From positions 372,001 through 436,000 of the forward strand of contig JAACJP010000029.1 of NCBI GenBank assembly GCA_013368375.1: a stretch of DNA of 64,000 nucleotides, written 5' to 3'. Below, one piece after another: positions 53,701 to 61,935 of this stretch; positions within the stretch are counted from its first letter, which is position 1, and each line of letters opens with the position of its first letter. Source of the stretch: Tricholomella constricta. Its lineage: Eukaryota > Basidiomycota > Agaricomycetes > Agaricales > Lyophyllaceae. Both the position numbers and the translations under genes were made by a program. Below the pieces are notes generated by a model that did no database searches, was not told the DNA's origin, and was given only the letters and a program-made list of their open reading frames with translations.

Positions 53701-53868
53701 CCAGTCCAACTCGTCAATAAACGGAAGAGAAGCCATTCCGCTGTAAGCTGGATGAACTCCTGCATCGCAAACTATCGTCCTTCCGCGGTATTGCAGCACG
53801 CAACATGAACGTCCCACTTCTTGGCCAGCGCCCAGGAGAGTAACACTCAGAGTTGGTGTATCAGCCAT
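50800..53868 (-). CDS. YSH1: Pre-mRNA 3' end endonuclease Ysh1/CPSF73
   Basis: The start is MADTPTLSVTLLGAGQEVGRSC. The metallo-beta-lactamase motif is built across the first intron as THFHLDHAA. Further metal and beta-CASP motifs: [109 protein letters not shown] and VLVHGEQNAMARLRGAM. The C-terminal part (AHSHSHSHAHPHSDRDAQ, then HFGKVELHM) matches the CPSF73-100_C region with an added His-rich stretch and acidic tail. It cleaves pre-mRNA at the poly(A) site within CPF in the nucleus. The second intron (53575-53524) begins GC rather than GT. Ten or so exons; the stop is at 50800. Confidence 0.93.
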
Positions 53869-54046
53869 CGTAAAAGCCGTTTCTGCAGCTTTTATGTGCA
53901 GACGTAGTAGTGACCAGGTGAGGAATTAGAGCAAAGCTGAGCGAGCCAAGTTCAAGCACAAATGAAACCGCGCCGAGAGAAAATCTGTTACGTAAGCAAA
54001 AACTTCAATCCAGGCGGAGGGATCTCTGTCTCCACTCGTCTACCTT
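53869..54046. promoter_or_regulatory. Divergent promoter region
   Basis: 178 bp separate the YSH1 start (minus) and the small gene starting at 54047 (plus), so the promoters must be shared or overlapping. Confidence 0.4.
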
Positions 54047-54672
54047 ATGGCTCATCCAAAGCGACCAAGATCAAGCGAGAAAGCTTGTCAAAAATACGCT
54101 GATGCGAAACGGGCCATAAAGAAAAAGCATAAACGTGCTGCTAAATTCAAAAACGAGCAGCTTCGGGTCATGCTGGACAGCCAAACGTCGACGCTGTATT
54201 CGGTACGCGCGCCTCGCTGCACGACAATCATTATAGATTGATCAGACTAATGTCTCACGCAAATCATAGGTCAATAAAGCTTCCAACCCGATGGACAGCA
54301 TCCCTCAATCTCATAACACCTCTGTGGATACTGTTCAGGATTTGACAAGGACCTTGCGGAACCTTTAGACTCTCTGGAGCAATGGACGACGCCTTTCACT
54401 TCAGCATTTGAATCTGATTGCACGTCAACACCGGTTCGATCAACGCCCCCTCCAAAACTTGACATCCCATCTGATCTTAATCCGGGCCAGCACACGCACG
54501 GACCTTTGACAGCTCTGGGACCTCGCCTTAATCGAAGGCGATACTTACTTGCCCTGAAATGCAATCGAACGGATCTTGTTTCCTCAGCCCCGAATGATGC
54601 ACCACGAGACTGCACATCGCTCTTCAACGGCAAATCTTCTCCTAAACCATTTCCAAGTTGTCTAACTACCTG
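54047..54672 (+). CDS. Small lysine/arginine-rich hypothetical protein
   Basis: The start MAHPKRPRSSEKACQKYADAKRAIKKKHKRAAKFKNEQLRVML is strongly basic and helical, reminiscent of a bZIP basic region though no clear leucine zipper follows. An intron at about 54202-54270 (GTACGC to CATAG) continues the frame as VNKASNPMDSIPQSHN to a stop near 54368. A second good frame, PLDSLEQWTTPFTSAF to LNRRRYLLALKCNRTDLVSSAPND, ends at 54672 and may be a further exon, but no in-phase join was found. The gene is likely real; its 3' structure is unsettled. Confidence 0.45.
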
Positions 54673-54689
54673 AATTGAAGTGGTTGAAA

Positions 54690-54935
54690 TAAGCCATTGA
54701 CGGAAGTTTCTAGAGTCTCATTACACCCTTCGTCTTCTCGAATCCTTTCCCTTGTCGAAGATAATACAAAGTCGATTTCCATCTATGGAAGTTGTGTTCG
54801 ACGGGTCAGCAGACCGCCTCCAAACCCAAGCATCCTCCGGCCCAAGGCGTATCCACTGACACACACAGCATATGCATCATATACTGATGATGATCGTAAA
54901 CACTTGCTCCCGGTTTGCATTACAGGGAACCCGAA
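54690..54935. repeat. Dispersed duplicate flanking the DUF6533 gene, left copy
   Basis: Shares GACGGAAG, ATTACACCCTTCG, CCATCTATGGAAGTTGTGTTC, ACACACAGCATATGCA and GATGATCGTAAA-type blocks with 57405-57640, in the same orientation and order. The copies have diverged substantially. Confidence 0.6.
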
Positions 54936-55087
54936 ACTGAATAGAATACTGCTCCGAAGAGTTCACATGATCTTCATCCACAGTCTCGCCTAGATCACTG
55001 AAACTACAGGCTCATCCCTCCTTGATGATATGTTTTTGCTTTATAAATCACCTCCTCTCCTCAAATTCTCCAAGTTTTCTTCTTCAT

Positions 55088-56698
55088 ATGTCAATACCAG
55101 CCGATCTTTACAAGCTCTTGGTAACAGCATGGTACCACAATACCATCGTCCAATACGCTAGTGGTAAGTCTAATTCATCTAAAGGTACTTACCTAACCTT
55201 TTCGTATCAGTCAGTGCCGTGACATTCTACCTCTATGACTACAGTCAGTTTACCTTTTCTTTCCTTACACTACCGCAATTGAACAGCGTCCACGTAGCCC
55301 TCACGCTAAAAGACGAGGTTCGTCTGTTTGATTCATGTCATGTTTGCAATGATCTCTCATAACCTTTGAAGGTGGAATACTTTTGGGTACATAAGCTCCC
55401 AGGCTATGGTTTCTTGTTCCAAATTCTCACTATGGGCTAGAAATCTCGCCTCACGCCAATCAAAGTTCTCTTTCTCGTCGTAAGCTTTACATTTCCTTTG
55501 TGGACCGAGAACATCGTTGACCTCCGAGCTAATACAGAATCGTTATCTCGCCATGGTATTGGCAATCGTTAATGCGGCGTGTACGCACTTCTATTTATCT
55601 CTCCTTTCCGCTGTTGAGACGGTCGATGATCCTTTCAGTCGATGTGCAACCACAAGCAACCAAATTTACGTATGCGTATAATTCTCTGAGGTAGTAAATT
55701 CTTTCTGACTGACTTATCTAGATGTGCGTTGCTTCTGCGCTACGAAAACTGCGATTGATAATTAAAACGCTATCATTTAGGTACCTTTTGGGGTCAGTTT
55801 GGCATCTGGTCAGGTAAGTGCGCTGGTGGCAATTTCGACCATTTCATCTGAAAATTTTCAGGAATACTCCTTTCGAGCATTGTGGAGAGTACGTGTTCTT
55901 TCTGTTCACGACCTTAGAGACACCAATAATGGCGGCCGTCACAGTCGTTCTTCAATTTCGTGTACATGCTCTCTACAACCAAAGTGCGACGAGTCTCTTC
56001 CAAGTTATTTATCACAGAGTTCTAATTACCTGTCACAGACAAAATCGTCTTGTTCGTGGTATCTGCTTTGTTTGTAGTAGAGGTGGGGAGTATGTGCGTT
56101 ATTGGAGGATTATACGCACATGTGCGCTGTATGTCCAATACCGTTTCCCGAAGCACAATCTGACACCGTTTCTAGTGCAAACACCAGCAGTTCCAATTCC
56201 GGGTACACCGTTCTGCCAAAATTCAACCACTGCATCGTATCTCTTTGCCTTCCAGTAAGTAACACTTGTATTCCTGTGGGACTTTCTCGGTAACATTGAT
56301 GATGTCTGCACAGAATACCTCTCATAGGATTCGAGTTTATTTTACTGTGCCTGGTATTATTTAAAGGTATTCTACACTATCGAATACTTCAGGATGCAAC
56401 GTGGTCCACTTCCCGAATCCTCTCTGTTCTCCTTCGCGACTCTGTGCTCTATTTCTTGAGGTACGATATCATAGGCCTCTTATTTCCATTCTTTGCACAA
56501 TTGACTTACCTTTTCCGTAGCATCTTCGCCGTCCTCTTGATCAACACCATCATGTGGGAGGTCGGCCCACCCACCCTCTTTCCTTTAGCTGCAACATGGT
56601 CCGTCGTGATACCGACGACGGCTTGCAATCGGATGTTGATAAACATGCGAAAGGCCGGTGGGACCGTCCATCACAGCTTAAAAATTCCCATGAGCTAG
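55088..56698 (+). CDS. DUF6533 multi-pass membrane protein
   Basis: Short exons assemble to MSIPADLYKLLVTAWYHNTIVQYASVS, then AVTFYLYDYTLTLKDEVEYFWKS, RLTPIKVLFLVNRYLAMVLAIV. This is the DUF6533 signature (YDY...LTL.DEVEY.W followed by a helix with NRY). An apparent in-frame TAG near 55439 lies inside a 54-bp GT-AG intron, so the gene need not be broken. Later exons give ETPIMAAVTVVLQFRVHALYNQ, RIPLIGFEFILLCLVLFKGILHY and the last helix FAVLLINTIMWEVGPPTLFPLAATWSVVIPTTACNRMLINMR. Seven hydrophobic segments are expected. The family is greatly expanded in Agaricomycetes and has no established function. Confidence 0.7.
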
Positions 56699-56891
56699 GT
56701 AATCTAAATGTTATGCCTGGCACGGTTAACGCCACATAATTTTATGACTAGATGATGCTCAACACCCTGTCGAGTATTTCTTACGCTATGTATTTACAAA
56801 AAAACTGCACGGATAGCTGTGTAACAATGTGTATAACATGATTTACAGGGGGCGCACTGCGGCAAGCCTAACGCAGCCTGCGCGACTAGAT

Positions 56892-57374
56892 TTACTCCTT
56901 GACAGAATCGCGAGCATGACAACAACTTACGCGCCAACGATATATGCTGATATCAGGGGGCAGGGAGGTTCTCTGCCTGTATGCTATGACTTGAATGGCA
57001 TCCACTGTCCAGTTCAGCTTTTCGAGTAAGATCTCCGCCGCAAGTGGCGGGCTACGCTTTCTTTGTCCTATAATTTTTGACGGTCGTACGGACGCCTCAG
57101 CAGCCGCTATTGACTGCGTTGTGTATGGGCGTTCCCAATTAGACTTTTCATTGCTGCCGTGGGCACACTTAGACTGCTCCTCCACTGCTGCAGCCTCGCG
57201 CAGCAGCGCAGTCACCTGCGCCGGCGCCACGCTCAGGTCACTACGGTAAACGTAGACCTCGCCAGTCGCCTTCATCAAGAAATGCAAACGATCAAATCTG
57301 ATTTTCTGAGCGCTTAAATGATCACAAGACTTCACACCGCTTTTCACTGTAACGGCGTATATCCTGGTCAACAA
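56892..57374 (-). CDS. Hypothetical 160-residue frame, doubtful
   Basis: An ATG-started minus frame with average composition (MKATGEVYVYRSDLSVAPAQVTALLREAAAVEEQ). No family is recognised and no intron is visible. It overlaps nothing else convincing but could be a chance frame in old repeat DNA. Confidence 0.25.
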   Translation of the reverse strand: MLTRIYAVTVKSGVKSCDHLSAQKIRFDRLHFLMKATGEVYVYRSDLSVAPAQVTALLREAAAVEEQSKCAHGSNEKSNWERPYTTQSIAAAEASVRPSKIIGQRKRSPPLAAEILLEKLNWTVDAIQVIAYRQRTSLPPDISIYRWRVSCCHARDSVKE

Positions 57375-57404
57375 TCTCCAAGCTGTCTACGTGGTGGAAA
57401 TCAA

Positions 57405-57640
57405 TCATTGGCGGAAGATTATGGAGCTTCACTACACCCTTCGCCTTCTGAATTTCTTCCTCCCACCGGGTCGTTTTCTATCTATGGAAGTTGTGTTCGA
57501 TACCGGCCTAGAAGTACTTTACTGATACATACAGCATATGCAGAGTCATATCTTGATCCTGATCGTAAAATGTTGCGACTGGTTTGCATTAAATTTGTCC
57601 TGGTTTGCATTATATTTATACAGGGAACCAGGGGGGGTCC
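57405..57640. repeat. Dispersed duplicate flanking the DUF6533 gene, right copy
   Basis: Direct, diverged counterpart of 54690-54935. Confidence 0.6.
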
Positions 57641-57673
57641 AATCACACAATCGCTGAAATGATGATGACAGCC

Positions 57674-57886
57674 GTCGGCGTGTGGGAAATTGATGAGAGC
57701 ACGGCTGATGCCGCTGTCAACTCACGGACAGGAATAAGCAATAATAACAAGTGTTTATGTACTGAGGAACATGAGAACACAGCCTCGAGTGCGCTGACGC
57801 CCAAGCTGGCCCGATGTGGACTTGCCGCGATGCCGTGAGTTGACAGCGGCATCAGCCGTGCTCTCATCAATTTCCCACACGCCGAC
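57674..57886. repeat. Perfect 54-bp inverted repeat
   Basis: Arms 57674-57727 and 57833-57886 are exact reverse complements around a 105-bp spacer. The right arm ends precisely where the LTR of the next element begins. Confidence 0.9.
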
Positions 57887-58400
57887 TGTGATGCCGTTCT
57901 GGATAACTTCTCGAGAGGAGGAGTCCTGCGAGCCCATGGACCACAGCGCTCACGTAGAGGCGTTATCCATGGGCGGGAGGCACGATCGGACCACAGCTCT
58001 CCTCGGAGGCGTTACCCGATCGCGCAGATGGTTGAGAGGAAGAAGGGAGGAATCGGGTCACAGCCTTCTTGTGAGGCGTTACCCGATTCTTCCCGCGCTA
58101 TGTGACCCTCAGCGGAGGGAGATCTTGACCCGTCCGGGGACTCTGTAAACCTGAGTGAGGTGAGCTGTAGCCCGGCTCCGGGTCCTAGGCCTAGGAGTAG
58201 GCAACGCCTGGCTCGCGGAGTAGACTTATTGTCAGGTAGCGAGCAAGGCAAAGATGGATAATATATGTGATGCGCGTCCATAAGGGACGCGCGAGGCATT
58301 TATACAGTCGTGCAAGATTATGTAAGATTTATGTACATGTCCGGTTATAACTAAGTCCGAGCCGGGCTCGCGCGCGTCCAAATGTGTACCCGTCATCACA
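57887..58400 (-). repeat. 3' LTR of the second chromovirus
   Basis: 514 bp with perfect 7-bp inverted ends (TGTGATG...CATCACA). The second LTR lies outside the window. It contains a TATAAA-like promoter element on the minus strand near 58299-58304 and three tandem hairpins at 57932-58089. Confidence 0.8.
57932..58089 (-). other. Three tandem covarying hairpins in the LTR
   Basis: On the plus strand: GCCCATGGA (57932-57940) pairs with TCCATGGGC (57966-57974); CGATCGG (57983-57989) with CCGATCG (58016-58022); GAATCGGGT (58050-58058) with ACCCGATTC (58081-58089). The enclosed segments share CCACAGC or TCACAGC at the start and AGGCGTTA at the end. Stems differ in sequence yet stay perfectly paired. 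Confidence 0.8.
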
Positions 58401-58451
58401 GTGCCCCCCCGCGTGCAGACCGGATCGTATAAGCTTGGTCGACCCCCTCGT

Positions 58452-61400
58452 TCATCGTCTGCGTCGGCCCCTACGATTACCCGATTGATTGACCCTCTCC
58501 TTTTTACCGGGCCTATTCGACTTGCGTAAGTCCCGCGTCGATTGCTGTTGACCCATCTCGGGAATTTCGCCATCTTCGAGATCGGTGGCTGTACTCGGGC
58601 CGGGTTGCGTGAACCGATCTTGCAATGGGATAGGGTTCGAGAGGCGCGATTCGAGAGGAATTCGCCTCAAGGGCTCTGTTATCCTCTCAGACAGGGATGG
58701 TCGCGTTGACGGCCCTGCAACAGGAGCGATCGGTCCGAGCGGTAGGGGGGTTGGCAACGCGGCGGGCTGAGCAGGAGGCATGTTCGTCGCAGCATATCCC
58801 AACCGAGTGAGGACGTCAAGAACGGCTTGGCTGGTCAACTGGGCAAGCTGCGCAGGATCCAGAGTCGGAAGCGGTTTCGCTGTAGTTACGTCCATAGGAT
58901 GAGGGGAGGGACTACGAGCGGGACTCGGGGACCTCTGCCGCTGTTTCCCTTTCGAGGAGCTGGGGATAGGCCGAGGAGACGGTTGACGGCGCATTGGACG
59001 AGGGCGAGGAGAGGGAGCGCGGCGCTGAACAGGGGGAGGTTGACGATTACCGTCTCTCGAACTTCCCGGAACGTATTCGTTCATTCGCCGTCGTGGGGAG
59101 TTCGAGCGACGTGGCCAAGGCGATCGTTTGCGAACTGGAGGGCTTCGTTGAAGTGGTGATCGCCCTCTTTTCCGTAGCGCTGAATCGCGATCATCTCGTC
59201 TGAGGGGCGATGGCTCACGGGCGAGGTTACTGGGAAGCGGCGCTTGATCGAGTGTCGGGGGAAGTCCCGACGAAGACGCCAGTTCTCGATTCGCACCCGT
59301 GGCCATAGTAGCAGGAGTTACTACGCTGGCTTGCGCGAAGTCTTCCTCCGTGGCTCGCAGAAATTCAAAGCGGGCCCGAACGGGGGTGGAAGTCAGCGGA
59401 TAAGCTCCTCGCAACGCGGCCGCACCTTCGGGAGTCGCTAACGCCACCCAAAGCGTTTGGCGGAAGGAGGTCGACGTCCCGACGAGGTTGATGATCTGCA
59501 CCTCAGGCATTTCCCGAGCGGCCGCCCTTACCGCGTCCTCAACCAAGTCAAGCGGCGTGGTCAGAGGGAAAGGACTGGATCGTAGGTAGGGAGGTTCCAC
59601 CACCGAAGTCGGGAGGGGGGGTTCCATCAGGATCAATTCCGCCTCTGCAGCTCCTGTGGTAACGGGAACGTCGACGAGCATCGGTGACGGTGGTCGTGAC
59701 GATTCCGACCCCAAAGAGATCAGGGAGCCTTCGTCGCTGTCCCGTTGTCGAGCCGCGATGCTCAGTACGAACTGGTCGATCTCCGCGGCCAGTTGAGGCG
59801 GTATTACTTCTCTTTGGACGTCGGGCAAATCGGGTTTCGCTTCAGAAGGGGCCGGAGACGACGCTTCAGGGAGAATTTGGGCTTTCTCTTTCGCGAGCGG
59901 CGTACTCGTCGATCCCGGATCCGCCGCGGAGGGTAGTTTAGGGAGGGCGCTCTCCTCCGGCGGTTCAGGTTGCTTTCCCGCATCCCGCTTTGGGTCAAAC
60001 TGCAGGTAGACCCACCGAGATGCTTTGAGTCGTGCCTGGCTATCCACCGTCCAGTACGAGCCGGCCGGGGCTGGTAGCCCGAATACTCGCGGGTCCGTCG
60101 TCAAGCCGGGAGGGGGGAGGAGTTCGTAATCTGTCCGGAGTTCCCTCCGAAACTCTCTGTCATAATAACGATATTCCGTTCGCAAATCGTTATTCTTGCC
60201 GATCTGCACAAATTTATCTTCGCGAACTCCTTCCCACTTTCCCCATTTCCCCGTTCGACCTTGTATGCCCATTACAGCGGGGGGCTTAACCCAAGCGACG
60301 CGTCCTTCGTATAGATTGACGGTTTCCGGGGGAGGCGCATCTAATTTCGGGTTGGGCGGAATGCGGGGCTCTTCCGGTTCTTCCATATCGGCGTCGCCGC
60401 GGGCTGCGTAATCCTCTCGAGGAGATTCAGGACGCGGGGTTTCAGGACGGAAGGCCCATGCTCCGGTGCTTTCTCCGGTCCATCCTTGTTTCGTAGGGTG
60501 GGACAGCTCTCGATGGATCGCCAAAGCTCTGGGCTCGGGGCTGGAGTACGGGGGGGTCCTGTAATAGCTTCTGACGCTCCCGTTTCGTATAGCGACAAAG
60601 TCGTACGTGTTCCTTTCGGAGTCGAGGAATTGCACATCGGTACCCTCAGTCCAGCTACGTCGTTGATCGTGGGCGACCCTCATCGTCCATCGATCGTCGG
60701 GGTCCAACCGATGTACTACAAAACAGGGCACTCCCTGACTGAGGAGCCAGAGAGAGTCCTGTTCCCGGTTCCCGTTGATCCAGACTCCCAAGTATTTATC
60801 GTCTGCGGGGGGAGCGCCTTCCCTCCGCTTACGCACATCGTCGACGACGCTGCGCCACCCTACAGACATAAGTCGAGACGCGAAGGTTACCCACGCCATC
60901 CGGTCCTTCAGGTTCCGCTGAACTTCGACTCCCGCGTCCACGACTTCCTCCCACGTCGTTAGTCGAGCCAAACGATCTATTTCGCTTCGAAGAGGTAGTT
61001 GGGGGCGAGTGTCCCAGTAATAGGTGTAGCTATTTTGCAATCCAGCTAGATTCGCCATTGATTTCTCAAGCTCATCGAAGCGTCGTCGTAGCCGGGACAC
61101 GTATTCCGTCGATATGCGTCCGACGTGGGGGCCGGTACTCTCCCACTGTTTGCTGAATAGATCATATTCGGGAAGTTTGTCCCGCCAATTGTATCCCACT
61201 TGGGGCCGTAGAATGAAACCTCGCCAGGGTTGTCCGCTCACCATTTGCGGGGACACGGTGAAGTCGAACCGGCCCAGATGACCGTCTAAGCGGCGTTGTG
61301 TTCGGTCCCGGGGTATAGTAGGCGTCCATCCTTGGGGAACGACTCCGGGCAGGAAGGGGAATTGTTTCGAATTTGGCGACCATGCTACGAACTCCGAATT

Positions 61401-61532
61401 CACCAATCTTCCACCCAGTTGTTGGATTCGCGGTAAGTAAAAGGAGATCGAATCATCGACGACCGGAGGTTCTTCATATCCGGCGTTGCTGGCCAGACGG
61501 GGCGTTCCAAATGATCGGGAATCGTAGGGCAT
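58452..61532 (-). CDS. Extra 3' ORF of the chromovirus, 1026 residues
   Basis: The ATG at 61532 starts MPYDSRSFGTPRL. The first 300 residues appear folded: ISFYLPRIQQLGGRLVNSEFVAWSP, FDFTVSPQMVSGQPWRGFILRPQ, then YLGVWINGNREQDSLWLLSQGVPCFVVHRL. The rest is proline-rich, ending in an Arg/Ser/Pro tail (SPLQRSPPVRKRSPWPRR) like SR proteins. No membrane segment or signal peptide is present, so it is not envelope-like despite its position after pol. The N-terminal type also occurs in many Agaricomycete hypothetical proteins, probably from such elements. Function unknown; RNA binding through the RS-like tail is inference. Confidence 0.75.
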   Translation of the reverse strand: MPYDSRSFGTPRLASNAGYEEPPVVDDSISFYLPRIQQLGGRLVNSEFVAWSPNSKQFPFLPGVVPQGWTPTIPRDRTQRRLDGHLGRFDFTVSPQMVSGQPWRGFILRPQVGYNWRDKLPEYDLFSKQWESTGPHVGRISTEYVSRLRRRFDELEKSMANLAGLQNSYTYYWDTRPQLPLRSEIDRLARLTTWEEVVDAGVEVQRNLKDRMAWVTFASRLMSVGWRSVVDDVRKRREGAPPADDKYLGVWINGNREQDSLWLLSQGVPCFVVHRLDPDDRWTMRVAHDQRRSWTEGTDVQFLDSERNTYDFVAIRNGSVRSYYRTPPYSSPEPRALAIHRELSHPTKQGWTGESTGAWAFRPETPRPESPREDYAARGDADMEEPEEPRIPPNPKLDAPPPETVNLYEGRVAWVKPPAVMGIQGRTGKWGKWEGVREDKFVQIGKNNDLRTEYRYYDREFRRELRTDYELLPPPGLTTDPRVFGLPAPAGSYWTVDSQARLKASRWVYLQFDPKRDAGKQPEPPEESALPKLPSAADPGSTSTPLAKEKAQILPEASSPAPSEAKPDLPDVQREVIPPQLAAEIDQFVLSIAARQRDSDEGSLISLGSESSRPPSPMLVDVPVTTGAAEAELILMEPPLPTSVVEPPYLRSSPFPLTTPLDLVEDAVRAAAREMPEVQIINLVGTSTSFRQTLWVALATPEGAAALRGAYPLTSTPVRARFEFLRATEEDFAQASVVTPATMATGANRELASSSGLPPTLDQAPLPSNLAREPSPLRRDDRDSALRKRGRSPLQRSPPVRKRSPWPRRSNSPRRRMNEYVPGSSRDGNRQPPPVQRRAPSPRPRPMRRQPSPRPIPSSSKGKQRQRSPSPARSPSPHPMDVTTAKPLPTLDPAQLAQLTSQAVLDVLTRLGYAATNMPPAQPAALPTPLPLGPIAPVAGPSTRPSLSERITEPLRRIPLESRLSNPIPLQDRFTQPGPSTATDLEDGEIPEMGQQQSTRDLRKSNRPGKKERVNQSGNRRGRRRR

Positions 61533-61600
61533 TGTGATAGAAGATTTATTCGTTCGGGATGAAGGGAGATATTAATCGGCGTCCGATTCGTTATTTTGCG

Positions 61601-61860
61601 GGATCGTCACACAAGGCGTTAAAACACCGGTTATGATCCGTTGTTGGTAAGATTAGGTAAAGATTTAGAGGTTTAGACAGCGGCTCGGTCAGGAGATTGT
61701 TGTCGTCGCGGAGATGGCAAACCGTTGGTTCGCAGGATCATCACACAAGGCGTTATACACCGGTTATGATCCGTTGTTGATAAGATTAATACGAGTTTCG
61801 AAGATTAAACAGCGTTTCGGACAGGAGGACGTTGTCGAGAGTAGAAAGTTGATAGTTGCG
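61601..61860. repeat. Tandem repeat of about 134 bp
   Basis: Two imperfect copies start at 61601 and 61735 (GGATC(G/A)TCACACAAGGCGTTA, then CACCGGTTATGATCCGTTGTTG). They lie between pol and the extra ORF, where an internal promoter for that ORF would be expected. Confidence 0.7.
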
Positions 61861-61935
61861 AAGGTAAGGTGTTGATAGCTAAAAAGTAAGAAGGTTTGAT
61901 GGCACGTCGCGTCGTTCCCGGAACTTAGCAGTTAT

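Noticed and set aside
55429..55445. Premature stop making the DUF6533 gene a pseudogene
   Set aside because: The TAG falls at the 3' end of a 54-bp GT-AG intron whose removal restores the family motif DEVEYFWKS in phase.
56099..56325. Minus-strand frames inside the DUF6533 gene
   Set aside because: They are shadows of the plus-strand exons and lack any domain.
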